A DNA stretch of 41,652 bases from Sphingobium sp. CCH11-B1 (GCF_001556865.1 NZ_LSJY01000053.1:1-41652), one strand, 5' to 3'. Numbered from the stretch's first letter, positions 27,254 through 36,720 are shown. Notes: generated by a model from the sequence alone, not told the origin. Numbers and translations: made by a program.

Positions 27254-28189
27254 ATGAAACTCATGACCGGCAATTCCAACAAGCCGCTCGCCGCGGCAAT
27301 CGCCGATTATATCGAAATCCCCCTGACCGACGCCAGCGTCCGCCGCTTCGCCGACGAGGAAGTTTTCGTGGAAATCCATGAGAATGTCCGGGGCGAAGAT
27401 GTGTTCGTGATCCAGTCGACGGCCTATCCGACCAACGACAACCTTATGGAGCTGCTGATCATGATCGATGCGCTCAAGCGCGCGTCGGCCAAGCGAATCA
27501 CAGCGGTCGTCCCCTATTTCGGCTATGCCCGGCAGGATCGGAAGCCCGGCCCGCGCACGCCGATCAGCGCGAAGCTGGTGGCAAACCTCATCACCACGGC
27601 GGGCGCCGACCGCGTGCTCTCGGTCGATCTGCATGCCGGGCAGATCCAGGGCTTTTTCGACATCCCGACCGACAATCTGTTCGGCGCGCCGGTGATGTCG
27701 GCCGACATCCAGGCGCGTTTCGGCGACCGCAACATCATGGTCGTGTCGCCGGACGTCGGCGGCGTCGTGCGCGCCCGGGCGTTGGCCAAGCGCCTGGATA
27801 ACGCGCCTCTCGCCATCGTCGACAAGCGCCGCGAACGGGCGGGCGAATCGGAAGTCATGAACATCATCGGCGATGTGAAGGGCCGCTTCTGCATCCTGAT
27901 CGACGACATCGTCGATTCGGCGGGCACGCTCTGCAACGCGGCGGGTGCACTCAAGGCCGCGGGCGCCGAGGAAGTGGTCGCCTATGTCAGCCATGGCGTG
28001 CTGTCCGGCGGGGCAGTGGCGCGGGTGGAAGCGTCGGACCTCCTAGAACTGGTCATCACCGATTCGATCCAGGGCACGGACGCGGTCAACAACGCCAAGC
28101 ATATCCGCCACCTGCCGATCGCCCCCTTGCTCGGCGAAGCGATCAAGCGGATCGCGGACGAGAGTTCGGTGTCGAGCCTGTTCGACTGA
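27254..28189 (+). CDS. prs: Ribose-phosphate pyrophosphokinase (PRPP synthetase)
   Basis: Makes PRPP from ribose 5-phosphate and ATP for purine, pyrimidine, His, Trp and NAD synthesis. It has 311 residues from the ATG at 27254; the frame stays open far upstream, but this is antisense to nadE and was rejected. Motifs: [12 protein letters not shown] near the N-terminus, [10 protein letters not shown], the signature [12 protein letters not shown], the flexible catalytic loop [12 protein letters not shown], and the PRPP-binding loop [12 protein letters not shown]. The divergent placement next to nadE is functionally sensible because NAD synthesis uses PRPP. Confidence 0.97.
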   Translation: MKLMTGNSNKPLAAAIADYIEIPLTDASVRRFADEEVFVEIHENVRGEDVFVIQSTAYPTNDNLMELLIMIDALKRASAKRITAVVPYFGYARQDRKPGPRTPISAKLVANLITTAGADRVLSVDLHAGQIQGFFDIPTDNLFGAPVMSADIQARFGDRNIMVVSPDVGGVVRARALAKRLDNAPLAIVDKRRERAGESEVMNIIGDVKGRFCILIDDIVDSAGTLCNAAGALKAAGAEEVVAYVSHGVLSGGAVARVEASDLLELVITDSIQGTDAVNNAKHIRHLPIAPLLGEAIKRIADESSVSSLFD

Positions 28190-28195
28190 ACAGTG

Positions 28196-28438
28196 TCAGG
28201 CGGCTGGGAGCAGAATGAGCGGCACGGCGAGGATCAGGGCGAGGCCGGCGACGATCCGTTGACCGCGCGAAACCCCCATGGGCTTTTCGTGCCAAAGCAT
28301 TGGACAGGCAAGGACGGCGAGACCGATCAGCAGATTGGATAGCGCGGTCGATCCGCCGATGGGGAGATCCTGCCGCAGCGCGAGGCCGCCGAAAAGCGCC
28401 GCGAAACTCAATATCCAACCGACCAGCGCCATGTTCAT
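28196..28438 (-). CDS. Small three-helix membrane protein
   Basis: An 80-residue hydrophobic protein with three predicted helices (about residues 3-21, 31-50 and 62-78) and short basic or charged loops (LRQD; HEKPMGVSRGQR). It matches no family I recognise. It faces prs, with six bases between the stops, and lies behind the VOC gene on the same strand. Confidence 0.6.
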   Translation of the reverse strand: MNMALVGWILSFAALFGGLALRQDLPIGGSTALSNLLIGLAVLACPMLWHEKPMGVSRGQRIVAGLALILAVPLILLPAA

Positions 28439-28480
28439 CCCTTTCCAGACGCAGGCTAGAACGGTCGGGTTGCGGAAGAT

Positions 28481-28912
28481 TTAATGCGTTAGGGGTGCCC
28501 AGGGATCATAGCTGCCGAAGCTCCAGATATTCCCTTCGGGATCGAGCGCTTCATAGCCGCGCCCCGGATAGCCTTCATTATCGTGCGGCTCGTTCACCAC
28601 CACCGCGCCGGCGTTACGCGCACGCAGGCAATGGGCGTCCGGGTCGTTCACCACCACATAGATGCATGTGGTCGCCCCTCCCAAGGCACGCGGCGTCGAC
28701 CAGCTGTAGAGCGATTCGGTTTCGCCGTCGCGGACGCTTCCCAGCATGACCATGCCCGTACCCAGTACCAACTGGGCATGATGGATGATCGTGGAATCGA
28801 CGTCGTCGGCATAGATGGCATGCCGGTCGAAACCAAAGGCGTCGCACAGAAATTCGATGGCGGCCGGCGCGTCGGTATAGCGCAAGCCAGGGATGACGGG
28901 CGATCCTGTCAT
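28481..28912 (-). CDS. VOC-family (glyoxalase/bleomycin-resistance-like) protein
   Basis: A 143-residue protein with the paired beta-alpha-beta-beta-beta modules of the vicinal-oxygen-chelate fold: VIPGLRYTDAPAAIEFL at the start, and a C-terminal GRGYEALDPEGNIWSFG with the metal-ligand-like Glu. It is of the YdcA/PhnB-like glyoxalase type with unknown substrate. The start at 28912 is chosen because GAGGAGAGGATC precedes it on the minus strand; a longer start at 28939 lacks this. Confidence 0.85.
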   Translation of the reverse strand: MTGSPVIPGLRYTDAPAAIEFLCDAFGFDRHAIYADDVDSTIIHHAQLVLGTGMVMLGSVRDGETESLYSWSTPRALGGATTCIYVVVNDPDAHCLRARNAGAVVVNEPHDNEGYPGRGYEALDPEGNIWSFGSYDPWAPLTH

Positions 28913-28942
28913 GATCCTCTCCTCATGTTCCGTTCGCAAGGG

Positions 28943-28970
28943 TAGCGCAAAGCCCTCTCAGCGGCTAGGC
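28943..28970 (+). promoter_or_regulatory. Putative hisN promoter, leaderless geometry
   Basis: TAGCGC (28943-28948), a 16-base spacer and CTAGGC (28965-28970), then seven bases to the ATG at 28978. The spacing is identical to nadE. Confidence 0.4.
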
Positions 28971-28977
28971 GTCCGAC

Positions 28978-29790
28978 ATGACCACCCGTGACGATCTGGC
29001 CCTCGCCAACCGCCTTGCCGATGCCGCCGGCGCGGCGATCCGTCCCTTTTTTCGGGCACGCTATGACGTGGAGGTGAAGGCGGACAAGTCGCCGGTGACG
29101 GAGGCCGATCGCGCCGCTGAGGCAGCGATCCGTGCGATCCTGGAAAAGGAGCGGCCGGGCGACGGCATCGTGGGTGAGGAATATGGATCGGTGCGCACCG
29201 ATGCCGAGCGGGTGTGGATTCTCGATCCGATCGACGGGACGCGCAGCTTCATCGCCGGGCGGCCGATCTTCGGCACGCTGATCGCGCTGACGCAAGGGGG
29301 CTGGCCGACCATCGGCATCATCGACCAGCCAATCGCGCGCGAACGCTGGGCGGGCATGAGCGGCCAGCCGACGACCTTCAACGGCAAGCCGGTGCGGACC
29401 CGCACCTGCCGCGTCCTTGAGGGCGCGGGGATCGCCACGACCAGCCCGCACCTGTTCGCCGACGGCGATGTGGCGCATTATATGGCGCTGGTCGCCGCCG
29501 TGTCGGGCGGATCGCCGCGGCAGGGGCCGGTTTATGGCGGCGACTGCTATAATTATGGGCTGCTGGCGTCGGGCTTCCTCGACATCGTGATCGAATCGGG
29601 GCTGCAAAGCTATGATTTCGCGGCGCTGGTGCCGGTTGTCGAAGGCGCGGGCGGGCGGATGTGCGACTGGAACGGCGAGCCGCTGACGGCGGACAGCGAA
29701 GGCCATGTGCTGGCGCTGGGCGATCCGGCAAGGCTGGAGGATGTGCTCGAAGCGCTGCACGCCGAAGACCACGACCATCATCATTCTTGA
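28978..29790 (+). CDS. hisN: Inositol-monophosphatase-family phosphatase, histidinol-phosphatase-like
   Basis: A 270-residue Mg-dependent phosphatase. The metal site is formed by SPVTEADRAAE, GEEYGS and the signature WILDPIDGTRSF, with the late aspartate in YDFAALVPVVEGAGG. The element GDCYNYGLLASGFLDIVIE fits the HisN subgroup that dephosphorylates histidinol phosphate, rather than SuhB/CysQ. It ends with an unusual natural His/Asp tail (HAEDHDHHHS). The gene appears leaderless and stands alone before rpmI. The substrate is inferred from subfamily likeness. Confidence 0.78.
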   Translation: MTTRDDLALANRLADAAGAAIRPFFRARYDVEVKADKSPVTEADRAAEAAIRAILEKERPGDGIVGEEYGSVRTDAERVWILDPIDGTRSFIAGRPIFGTLIALTQGGWPTIGIIDQPIARERWAGMSGQPTTFNGKPVRTRTCRVLEGAGIATTSPHLFADGDVAHYMALVAAVSGGSPRQGPVYGGDCYNYGLLASGFLDIVIESGLQSYDFAALVPVVEGAGGRMCDWNGEPLTADSEGHVLALGDPARLEDVLEALHAEDHDHHHS

Positions 29791-29805
29791 GCAGCGCCGA
29801 ATCGC

Positions 29806-29833
29806 TTGCCTTTTGACGCTCAGCCCACTAAGG
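29806..29833 (+). promoter_or_regulatory. Putative rpmI-rplT promoter
   Basis: TTGCCT (29806-29811), a 16-base spacer and CTAAGG (29828-29833), 89 bases before the rpmI start, leaving room for a regulatory leader. A TTTTG-N10-CACTAAGGG string here recurs before purH. Confidence 0.4.
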
Positions 29834-29922
29834 GCCGCCCTTCGCGATATTCGGAAGAACCGCCCGGCTAACTAGGGCTGCCGTGGCTGTTCGTAATCGT
29901 CGCGCTGAACAAGGAGACGAAA

Positions 29923-30126
29923 ATGCCCAAGATGAAGACCAAGAGCGGTGTGAAGAAGCGCTTCAAGTTCACCGCCACCGGCAAGGTCAAGCATGGCGTC
30001 GCTGGCAAGCGTCACCGGCTGATCAGCCACAATGCGAAATATATCCGTCAGAACCGCGGCACGTCCGTCCTGTCGGACGCCGATGCCGGTCACGTGCGCC
30101 TCTGGGCGCCGTACGGCCTGAAGTAA
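29923..30126 (+). CDS. rpmI: 50S ribosomal protein L35
   Basis: A 67-residue basic ribosomal protein starting [14 protein letters not shown], with the conserved KHRL-like [12 protein letters not shown]. It has normal length and a ribosome-binding site AAGGAG before the start. It is followed after 14 bases by rplT. infC, often upstream of this pair in other bacteria, is not adjacent here. Confidence 0.97.
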   Translation: MPKMKTKSGVKKRFKFTATGKVKHGVAGKRHRLISHNAKYIRQNRGTSVLSDADAGHVRLWAPYGLK

Positions 30127-30140
30127 GGAGGGCCTGACCC

Positions 30141-30503
30141 ATGGCACGTGTCAAGCGTGGTACGACCACGAAGGCGAAGCATAAGCGGATTCTGGATCAG
30201 GCGAAGGGCTATTATGGCCGTCGCAAGAACACCATCCGCATCGCGCGCCAGGCCGTCGAAAAGGCCGGCCAGTACGCCTATCGCGACCGTAAGGTGAAGA
30301 AGCGGACCTTCCGTGGTCTGTGGATTCAGCGCATCAACGCCGGCGTCCGCGCCGAGGGCCTGACCTATTCGCAGTTCATGCATGGCCTGAAGCTGGCCGG
30401 CGTGGAGCTGGACCGGAAGGTTCTGGCCGACATCGCGATGCACGAGGGCGAGGCGTTTAGCGCCATCATCGCCCAGGCGAAGGCTGCGCTGCCGGCGGCC
30501 TGA
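30141..30503 (+). CDS. rplT: 50S ribosomal protein L20
   Basis: A 120-residue basic protein that binds 23S rRNA and is needed early in 50S assembly. It contains [48 protein letters not shown] and [14 protein letters not shown], as in all L20 proteins. L20 represses its own operon in several bacteria; no leader structure was resolved here. It ends the operon, with a strong terminator downstream. Confidence 0.98.
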   Translation: MARVKRGTTTKAKHKRILDQAKGYYGRRKNTIRIARQAVEKAGQYAYRDRKVKKRTFRGLWIQRINAGVRAEGLTYSQFMHGLKLAGVELDRKVLADIAMHEGEAFSAIIAQAKAALPAA

Positions 30504-30527
30504 GCCGGATCGATCGCAAGATCGTCC

Positions 30528-30567
30528 AAAGGGGCGCCGGGGCAGATGCCTTCGGCGCCCTTTTTGT
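30528..30567 (+). terminator. Intrinsic terminator after rplT
   Basis: Stem GGGCGCCG (30532-30539) with CGGCGCCC (30553-30560), extended by a G-T pair and three A-T pairs, a 13-base loop and TTTTTGTTTT after it. This is the best terminator in the window. Confidence 0.92.
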
Positions 30568-30631
30568 TTTCGCTCGACGTCCGTTCGTTGCGGACGGACG
30601 GATGAGGTAACCGCTTCGGAAGGAGCACCCC

Positions 30632-31246
30632 ATGTCGCTGCATCTCTGGTGGATTTACGTCACGGCGGTTTTCCTGATTTCGGCCACGCCCGGCCCCAAC
30701 ATGCTGCACGTCATGACGCAGAGCATCGCCCATGGCCCGCGCAAGGCGCTGTCCACCATGGCCGGATTGATGAGCGCGGTGCTGCTGTGTCTGGTCGCGT
30801 CGGCACTGGGACTGGGCGCGCTGCTGAAGGCTTCGCCCCGCCTGTTCGACCTGCTGCGCTACGCGGGCGTCGCCTATTTGATCTGGCTGGGCGTCAAAGC
30901 GTGGCGTGCGCCCGTTGGCGGCGGCGCGACGACACGGCCCGTGCGATCGGACCGGGCGCTTTACGCGACGGGTTTGCTCACCGGCCTGTCCAACCCCAAG
31001 CTCATCATCTTCGCCGCGGCGCTCTTCCCCCAGTTCATCGTGCTCGATCGGCCCTTCTGGCTTCAGCTTGGCATCCTGATCGGCAGCTTCGTGGTGATCG
31101 AGAGCTTCTGGTACGGCGCCTATGCGCTGGGCGGCGCGCGGCTGGCCCGCTGGCTGGAACCGGCAAACCGGCAGAGGCTGTTCAATCGGGGAACGGGATT
31201 GCTGTTCATCGGCTTTGGCGGCGCGTTACTGGGGGCAAGAGCCTGA
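30632..31246 (+). CDS. LysE-family exporter
   Basis: A 204-residue inner-membrane protein with about six helices. The family start is clear: ATPGPNMLHVMTQSIAHG at residues 19-36. The second conserved region is GLLTGLSNPKLIIFFAA-like. LysE/RhtB proteins export amino acids or derivatives such as homoserine lactones; the substrate is unknown. GGAAGGAG lies before the ATG. It is isolated between the rplT terminator and pheS. Confidence 0.9.
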   Translation: MSLHLWWIYVTAVFLISATPGPNMLHVMTQSIAHGPRKALSTMAGLMSAVLLCLVASALGLGALLKASPRLFDLLRYAGVAYLIWLGVKAWRAPVGGGATTRPVRSDRALYATGLLTGLSNPKLIIFAAALFPQFIVLDRPFWLQLGILIGSFVVIESFWYGAYALGGARLARWLEPANRQRLFNRGTGLLFIGFGGALLGARA

Positions 31247-31316
31247 CCCTTCCCTTGCGCCGCCCGGCCCGTTAAGGCGCGCCATGGTTCCGCCATCACA
31301 GGCTTCGAGAAGATAG

Positions 31317-32408
31317 ATGACCGAAATTAGCGCACTGAAAGCCGGCCTGATCGCCGACATCGACGCCGCCGACACGCTGGACGCGCTGGAGGCGCTGCGG
31401 GTGGGATCGTTGGGGAAAAGCGGGGTGGTCACCGGCCTCCTCAAGACGCTGGGCCCCATGTCGCCCGACGAGCGGCTGGAAAAGGGACCGCCGATCCAGG
31501 ACCTGCGCGAAAGCGTGACGGCCGCGTTGGCGCAGAAGAAGGCGATGCTGGAGCAGGCGGCGCTCGATGCGCGGCTCGCTTCGGAAAAGGTCGACATGAC
31601 GCTACCTGCCGATCCCGTGCCGCAGGGCAGCGTCCATCCGGTCAGCCAGGTGATGGACGAGCTGGCGGAAATTTTCGCAGACCTCGGTTTTTCGGTCGCC
31701 ACCGGGCCGGAGATCGAGGACGACTGGCACAATTTCACCGCGCTTAACATTCCCGAGACGCACCCGGCGCGGGCGATGCACGACACTTTCTATTTCCCCG
31801 ATGGAGAAGACGGGAAAAAGATGCTGCTGCGCACCCACACGTCGCCCGTGCAGATTCGCACGATGATGACGCAGGAACCGCCGATCCGCATCATCGCGCC
31901 CGGCCGCGTCTATCGTAGCGACAGCGACGCGACCCACACGCCGATGTTCCACCAGATCGAAGGGCTGGTGATCGACAAAGGCATCACATTGGGCCACCTC
32001 AAATGGACGCTGGAAACCTTCCTCAAGGCGTTTTTCGAGCGCGAGGATATCGTCCTGCGGCTGCGGCCAAGTTATTTCCCCTTCACCGAGCCGTCGGTGG
32101 AGGTCGATGTCGGCTATACGCTGATGAACGGCCAGCGCGTGATCGGCGGCGACGGCGATGCGGCTGATGGCGGTTGGCTGGAGGTGCTGGGCAGCGGCAT
32201 GGTGAACCGCCGCGTGATCGAGGCATGCGGCCTCGACCCCGACGAGTGGCAGGGCTTTGCCTTTGGCACCGGCGTCGACCGGCTTGCCATGCTCAAATAT
32301 GGGATGAACGACTTGCGCGCTTTCTTCGACGGCGACCTTCGCTGGCTGCGCCATTACGGCTTCTCGGCGCTGGACGTGCCGACGCTGAGCGGAGGAGTGG
32401 GCGCATGA
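31317..32408 (+). CDS. pheS: Phenylalanine--tRNA ligase alpha subunit
   Basis: Catalytic subunit of the alpha2beta2 PheRS. It has 363 residues. An N-terminal coiled coil (about residues 1-90) is followed by the class II core: [15 protein letters not shown], the motif-2 region [22 protein letters not shown], and motif 3 [29 protein letters not shown] forms the phenylalanine pocket. The stop overlaps the pheT ATG by four bases. A GTTAAGG box at 31271-31277 may belong to its promoter. Confidence 0.98.
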   Translation: MTEISALKAGLIADIDAADTLDALEALRVGSLGKSGVVTGLLKTLGPMSPDERLEKGPPIQDLRESVTAALAQKKAMLEQAALDARLASEKVDMTLPADPVPQGSVHPVSQVMDELAEIFADLGFSVATGPEIEDDWHNFTALNIPETHPARAMHDTFYFPDGEDGKKMLLRTHTSPVQIRTMMTQEPPIRIIAPGRVYRSDSDATHTPMFHQIEGLVIDKGITLGHLKWTLETFLKAFFEREDIVLRLRPSYFPFTEPSVEVDVGYTLMNGQRVIGGDGDAADGGWLEVLGSGMVNRRVIEACGLDPDEWQGFAFGTGVDRLAMLKYGMNDLRAFFDGDLRWLRHYGFSALDVPTLSGGVGA

Positions 32409-34822
32409 AGTTCACCCTGTCCTGGCTCAAGACGCATCTCGCCACCGACGCGGACCTGCCGACGATCCTCAAGACGCTGAATGCCATTGGCCTGGAGGTC
32501 GAGGGCGTCGAGAATCCGGCGGAGAAGCTGGGCGCGTTCAGGATCGCGAAGGTCCTGACCGCGCAGCGGCATCCGCAGGCGGACAAGTTGCAGGTGCTGA
32601 CCGTCGATCATGGCGACGGAAACCCGCTCCAGGTCGTGTGCGGCGCGCCCAATGCGCGCGCTGGCCTTGTCGGCGTATTCGGGGTCGAGGGTGCGGTCGT
32701 GCCGGTCAACGGCATGGTGCTCAGGAAGACTGCGATCCGCGGTGTCGAATCCAACGGTATGATGTGCAGCTACCGCGAACTGGAACTGGGCGAGGATCAT
32801 GACGGGATCATCGAACTGGCCGACGACGCGCCGGTTGGACAGTCCTATGCGCAATGGGCGGGCCTCGACGATCCGGTGATCGACGTGTCGGTGACGCCCA
32901 ATCGGCAGGACTGCATGGGCGTGCGCGGCATCGCGCGCGATCTGGCCGCGGCGGGCCTTGGCACGCTGAACGCCATCATCGTGCCGGAGATCGCCGGCAC
33001 AGGCCCCGGTCCTGAGGTGCGGATCGAGGACGCGGAGGGTTGTCCGGCCTTTTACGCCCGCGTGGTGCGCGGCGTGAAGAACGGCGCATCGCCCGACTGG
33101 ATGGCGAAGCAGCTGAAAGCCATTGGCCAAAAGCCGATCAGCGCGCTGGTGGACATCACCAACTATATCATGATCGACCTGGGGCGGCCGCTACACGTCT
33201 ATGATCTGGGGACGCTCAAGGGCGGTCTGGTCGCGCGGCGCGGGCGGCAGGATGAGCAGGTGCTGGCGCTCAACGGCAAGACCTACATTGTCGACGAGAC
33301 CATGACCGTCATCGCCGACGATGAAGCGGTACACGATATCGGCGGCATCATGGGCGGCGAACATTCAGGCGCGCAGGAAAGCACGACCGACGTGCTGATC
33401 GAATGCGCCTATTTCACGCCGGAACGGATCGCCGTCACGGGGCAGAAGCTGGGCCTTACTTCCGACGCGCGCGGGCGGTTCGAGCGCGGGGTCGATCCGG
33501 CCTTCCTCGACGACGGCTTGTCCATCGCCACTTTCCTGGTGACGCACCTGTGCGGCGGCAGCCCGAGCGAGGCGACCCGCGCAGGCGCACCGCCGCTGAC
33601 CGCCAAGGTCGTGGACTATGCGCCCGAGCGCTGCGTCGCGCTGGCCGGCGTGGACGTGCCCGCCTATGAGCAACAGCATATTCTGGAGCAACTCGGCTTT
33701 GGCGTCGCGATAGAGACGTCGTCGGTCGAATATCAGGACGGGATGCCGGTGAGCACGCCAGCGCGATGGCAGGTGACCGTTCCCAGTTGGCGACGCGATG
33801 TCGACGGCTGGCCGGACATCGTCGAGGAAGTGGTGCGGATCGTGGGCCTGGACCAGGTGCCCTCCACGCCCCTGCCCCGCCTGCCCGGCGTTGCCCGACC
33901 CACCGCCACGCCCGAACAGCTGGTCGAACGCCGGGTTCGGCGCACGGCGGCGGCGCGCGGCCTGGCCGAAGCGATCAACTGGTCCTTCATTTCGGAGAAG
34001 GAAGCAGCGAGCGTTGGCGGCGGCCACTGGACTCTGGCCAATCCGATCTCGGAAGAGCTGAAAGTGATGCGGCCCTCGCTGCTGCCCGGCCTGCTGGCGG
34101 CAGCGGCGCGCAACATGGATCGCGGCGCGGCGTCCGTCCGCCTGTTCGAACTGGGTCGCCGTTATTTCGCGCAGGGCGAGCGGGCCACGGTCGGCTTCGT
34201 GCTGGCGGGGGAGAAGAGCGCGCGCGGATGGCGTTCCGGCAAGGCGCAGCCGTTCGACGCGTTCGACGCGAAGGCCGAACTGCTCGCGCTGCTGGCGGGC
34301 GCGGGCGCTCCGGTCGCCAATCTGCAGAATTTCGGAGAGGCGTCGGGAGCATATCATCCTGGCCAGTCCGGAACGCTCCGGCTTGGACCCAAGGTCGTGC
34401 TCGCCGAATATGGCGTGCTGCATCCCAGCCTCGCGCGGACCTTCGACCTGACGGGCACGGTCGTCGCTGGCGAAATCTTCCTGGACGCCATTCCCGCCAA
34501 GCGGAAGAGCGGCTTCATGCGCCCGCCTTATGCACCACCGGCGTTGCAGGCGGTGAAGCGCGACTTCGCCTTTCTGGTCCCGGCCGATGTCGAGGCCGAC
34601 GCGCTGGTCCGTGCGGTGCGCGGCGCTGACAAGAAGGCCATTACGGACGTCCGACTGTTCGACCTGTTCGTGGGGCCGGGCGTCGAGGAGGGTTACAAGT
34701 CGCTGGCTGTCGAAGTGACCCTGCAGCCGGGGGAAAAAAGCTTTGCCCAGGAAGAGCTGGAGGCGATCAGCGCCGCTATCGTCAAGGCCGCGCAAAAACT
34801 GGGAGCCAGCCTGCGGGGATGA
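32405..34822 (+). CDS. pheT: Phenylalanine--tRNA ligase beta subunit
   Basis: Editing and tRNA-binding subunit of PheRS. It has 805 residues from the ATG at 32405; an in-frame upstream extension inside pheS was rejected. Domains in order: the EMAP-like tRNA-binding domain (about 40-150), the B3/4 editing domain (about 205-380; [18 protein letters not shown]), B5 (about 405-480), the pseudo-catalytic core (about 490-700) and the C-terminal FDX-ACB domain (about 710-805; [11 protein letters not shown]). Coupled with pheS by an ATGA overlap. Confidence 0.97.
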   Translation: MKFTLSWLKTHLATDADLPTILKTLNAIGLEVEGVENPAEKLGAFRIAKVLTAQRHPQADKLQVLTVDHGDGNPLQVVCGAPNARAGLVGVFGVEGAVVPVNGMVLRKTAIRGVESNGMMCSYRELELGEDHDGIIELADDAPVGQSYAQWAGLDDPVIDVSVTPNRQDCMGVRGIARDLAAAGLGTLNAIIVPEIAGTGPGPEVRIEDAEGCPAFYARVVRGVKNGASPDWMAKQLKAIGQKPISALVDITNYIMIDLGRPLHVYDLGTLKGGLVARRGRQDEQVLALNGKTYIVDETMTVIADDEAVHDIGGIMGGEHSGAQESTTDVLIECAYFTPERIAVTGQKLGLTSDARGRFERGVDPAFLDDGLSIATFLVTHLCGGSPSEATRAGAPPLTAKVVDYAPERCVALAGVDVPAYEQQHILEQLGFGVAIETSSVEYQDGMPVSTPARWQVTVPSWRRDVDGWPDIVEEVVRIVGLDQVPSTPLPRLPGVARPTATPEQLVERRVRRTAAARGLAEAINWSFISEKEAASVGGGHWTLANPISEELKVMRPSLLPGLLAAAARNMDRGAASVRLFELGRRYFAQGERATVGFVLAGEKSARGWRSGKAQPFDAFDAKAELLALLAGAGAPVANLQNFGEASGAYHPGQSGTLRLGPKVVLAEYGVLHPSLARTFDLTGTVVAGEIFLDAIPAKRKSGFMRPPYAPPALQAVKRDFAFLVPADVEADALVRAVRGADKKAITDVRLFDLFVGPGVEEGYKSLAVEVTLQPGEKSFAQEELEAISAAIVKAAQKLGASLRG

Positions 34823-34829
34823 CCCCCTG

Positions 34830-34864
34830 CGGCGGGCGCGATCCTGAACCGCGCCCGCCGGAGC
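34830..34864. terminator. Bidirectional hairpin between pheT and the Psp operon tail
   Basis: A perfect 11-bp GC stem, CGGCGGGCGCG (34830-34840) with CGCGCCCGCCG (34850-34860), and a nine-base loop. It lies between the convergent stops of pheT and the last Psp-operon gene. T runs are weak on both sides (GAGCTTT; CAGGGGG on the other strand). Confidence 0.65.
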
Positions 34865-34865
34865 T

Positions 34866-35105
34866 TTAAAGGTCCACCCCGGCGGCGATCGCCTCGAGCT
34901 TGCGGATCCGTTCCTTAAGGTCCGCCACCTCGATACGGGCGGCGGCCGATGGCGGGGCGCCGACGTCGCCCTGCCCATGGCGGACCAGTTCCGCCCGCTT
35001 GAGGTCGAGCCAGCCGTTCCAGCCGCGCAAGGCCGCGACGGCGATGATAGCGACGCCGGCAAGGCTGGTCGTCGCCAGGATCAGATAAACATAAGGGTCC
35101 TGCAT
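34866..35105 (-). CDS. PspB-like small membrane protein (79 aa), last gene of Psp operon
   Basis: A 79-residue protein: N-terminal membrane helix (about residues 6-27), a basic and polar stretch, then a helix with DLKERIRKLEAIAAG (62-76). This helix matches the ERhxxLExIA pattern of PspB and of the other small proteins upstream in this operon. The start at 35105 is preferred because GGGAGGC precedes it; a longer frame to 35273 lies over the neighbouring gene. It follows its neighbour by 28 bases. Its function is unknown. It is the most diverged member of the set, lacking the TD and the terminal EI-LR part. Confidence 0.72.
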   Translation of the reverse strand: MQDPYVYLILATTSLAGVAIIAVAALRGWNGWLDLKRAELVRHGQGDVGAPPSAAARIEVADLKERIRKLEAIAAGVDL

Positions 35106-35133
35106 AAATGCCTCCCAGCCCGGATGGCGTGCT

Positions 35134-35391
35134 TCAATCGCCGTTCCGGAGCTTTTCGAATTCGCGTTCCAGAGCGGTGTTGCTGTCGGTGGCGAGCCGT
35201 TCGAGCACGGCCACGCGGTCCTTGAGCGCCTTGACCTCGGCGCGAAGCCGTTCGGCCTCCGGGTCGGGACCACGCTGGATCAGCGTTTCGCCCTTGCCGT
35301 GGCGCACGACGCCGAACTTGGCCTGCAACACACGCGATATCGCGACGATGGCCACGATGAGAACGACCATGGTGAATGGATTGTCGATCAT
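35134..35391 (-). CDS. PspB-like small membrane protein (85 aa)
   Basis: An 85-residue protein with one membrane helix (about residues 6-24), a basic linker (VVRHGKGE) and a coiled coil from about 44 to 82. The motif KDRVAVLERLATD (57-69) is nearly identical to the motif in the neighbouring 97- and 103-residue proteins. It ends with LEREFEKLR. TTAGGGG lies before the start as a weak ribosome-binding site. No family name is known to me; a role in membrane-stress sensing together with PspA/B/C is inferred from position and likeness to PspB. Confidence 0.75.
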   Translation of the reverse strand: MIDNPFTMVVLIVAIVAISRVLQAKFGVVRHGKGETLIQRGPDPEAERLRAEVKALKDRVAVLERLATDSNTALEREFEKLRNGD

Positions 35392-35419
35392 TGCATATAT
35401 CCCCTAATGACCTGCGCGC

Positions 35420-35731
35420 TCAGTTGGCGGGGCCGCGCAGCCTTTCGATTTCATGATTGAGCTGGTGGCTTTCGTCAGTGACGATGCGTTCGACCACGGC
35501 AAGGCGATCCTTCATCGACCCGACCTCGGCGCGGAGCTGGGCATTTTCCTGGCTGAGCAGCTTGATCCGTTCGACCATTTCCTCGTCCTTGCGGGGATAG
35601 ACCGCTTTGCCCCAGCTATTTTCCAGCGGATAGCCATGTTTGATGCGCAGCCAGGTGGTGAATATCCAGCCGCCGATGGCCAGCGCACCGAGCAGCAGCG
35701 CGACCGGCGCGAAATTGCCTAACTGAGACAT
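35420..35731 (-). CDS. PspB-like small membrane protein (103 aa)
   Basis: A 103-residue protein with a membrane helix (about residues 8-27), the sequence LRIKHGYPLE (28-37), which is shared in form with the 97-residue neighbour (IKAKHGYPVT), and a long coiled coil. The coiled coil has KDRLAVVERIVTD (74-86) and HEIERLR (93-99). AAGGGAG precedes the start by about nine bases. It is 27 bases from the gene before it and 28 from the next. The HGYP element is absent from classical PspB. Function unknown. Confidence 0.77.
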   Translation of the reverse strand: MSQLGNFAPVALLLGALAIGGWIFTTWLRIKHGYPLENSWGKAVYPRKDEEMVERIKLLSQENAQLRAEVGSMKDRLAVVERIVTDESHQLNHEIERLRGPAN

Positions 35732-35758
35732 TGTCCGTAACTCCCTTGCGCGACCGGC

Positions 35759-36052
35759 TCAGCGCAGCGCGTCGATTTCGCGGGCGGTGCGAAGGGCGGG
35801 ATCGGTGGCGATCCTCTCCAGCACGGCGATCCGTTCCTCAAGGCGGCTGATGCGGCCATTCAGCTTTTCGTTTTCGCTTGATAAAAGGTCGATTTTTCGA
35901 CCGGCGTCCGGATCGGTTCGATGAACGGTGTTCCCGTTTTCGCCCGTCACCGGATAACCGTGCTTCGCTTTGATCCAGGTGTTGAGCACCGAACCAAGGG
36001 CCACCGAGACGCAGACGAGCACGGGAAGAAGCCAGGACCATTGCATCTTCAT
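35759..36052 (-). CDS. PspB-like small membrane protein (97 aa)
   Basis: A 97-residue protein with a membrane helix (about residues 7-24), IKAKHGYPVT (27-36) and a coiled coil with LEERIAVLERIATD (71-84), ending REIDALR. The last element is almost the same as the end of PspC (EEIDSLR) encoded just upstream. CAGGGAGA directly before the ATG supports the start at 36052; an ATG two codons later is possible. It lies 22 bases after pspC in the same operon. Confidence 0.77.
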   Translation of the reverse strand: MKMQWSWLLPVLVCVSVALGSVLNTWIKAKHGYPVTGENGNTVHRTDPDAGRKIDLLSSENEKLNGRISRLEERIAVLERIATDPALRTAREIDALR

Positions 36053-36074
36053 TCTCCCTGTCGGACGCCTGCGA

Positions 36075-36449
36075 TCAGCGCAGGCTGTCGATTTCCTCAG
36101 CCAGGCGGGTGTTGCGGCTGGTGTAGTAGATTTCGATGTCGGCCAGGCGCCGGTCGATGTCGCGGAACTTCGCCCGCACGTCACGGGTGGAGCGCGCCGG
36201 GTTGGCCCGCACGCCCTGCCAGAATTTCTGGTCGTCCCGGTCGGTATAGAGGCCTGAGGGCTTGTTGTCGGCGATCACGCCGATCGCAAAATAGCCGAGC
36301 AGCGTCCAGCCGATGATGAAGAAGGACAGGAACATCGCGACCCGAACCCAGACCACGTCGATCCCGGTATAGTCGGCGATGCCGGAGCACACGCCCATGA
36401 CCTTGCCATTAGCCTTGTCGAGGTAGAATTTTGTGCGGCGGGCGCTCAT
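36075..36449 (-). CDS. pspC: PspC-domain inner-membrane protein
   Basis: A 124-residue protein. The PspC domain occupies about residues 5-62: FYLDKANGKVMGVCSGIADY, then TGIDVVWVRV and a long hydrophobic segment (FLSFFIIGWTLLGYFAIGVI). A C-terminal extension of about 50 residues (FRDIDRRLADIEIYYTS, ending EEIDSLR) forms a likely coiled coil and is typical of alphaproteobacterial PspC. In enterobacteria PspB and PspC sense membrane stress and draw PspA to the membrane. It starts two bases after the pspB stop codon region, so the two are tightly coupled. Confidence 0.92.
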   Translation of the reverse strand: MSARRTKFYLDKANGKVMGVCSGIADYTGIDVVWVRVAMFLSFFIIGWTLLGYFAIGVIADNKPSGLYTDRDDQKFWQGVRANPARSTRDVRAKFRDIDRRLADIEIYYTSRNTRLAEEIDSLR

Positions 36450-36450
36450 G

Positions 36451-36717
36451 TCAGTTCCTCCGGTCGAAGCTATAGTCGTCCGTCTCCTGCGGACGCGAAG
36501 GGCGGAAATCGGGATTGTCGGCAGCGACGATCCGCTCGACCGTCTGCAGCCTTTCCTCCAGCCGCCGGGCGAGAAGGTGGAGTTCGTCCAGCAGCTTCTC
36601 GTCCTCGTCGGTGATCTTGGGGGCCTGCTTCCATTTGGTGACATAGTGGAAGATCAGCCAGGGCATGCCGATGAACAGCATGCCGCAGATCATGATGGGC
36701 AGGAACACGTCCTCCAT
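36451..36717 (-). CDS. pspB: PspB membrane protein
   Basis: An 88-residue protein. One N-terminal membrane helix (about residues 5-25, LPIMICGMLFIGMPWLIFHY) leads into a basic YVTKWKQAPK segment and a coiled coil with LEERLQTVERIVAADNPDF (53-71). The last part is the usual PspB signature (DNPDFR), with an acidic tail (QETDDYSFDRRN). In this operon it is the prototype of a family of five small proteins sharing the ERhxxhERI motif. Three bases separate it from pspA. Confidence 0.92.
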   Translation of the reverse strand: MEDVFLPIMICGMLFIGMPWLIFHYVTKWKQAPKITDEDEKLLDELHLLARRLEERLQTVERIVAADNPDFRPSRPQETDDYSFDRRN

Positions 36718-36720
36718 GGA

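Noticed and set aside
31255..31277. TTGCGC-N11-TTAAGG as a pheS promoter
   Set aside because: The spacer is too short for the standard geometry and no better -35 box was found; kept only as a note with the purH/rpmI box.
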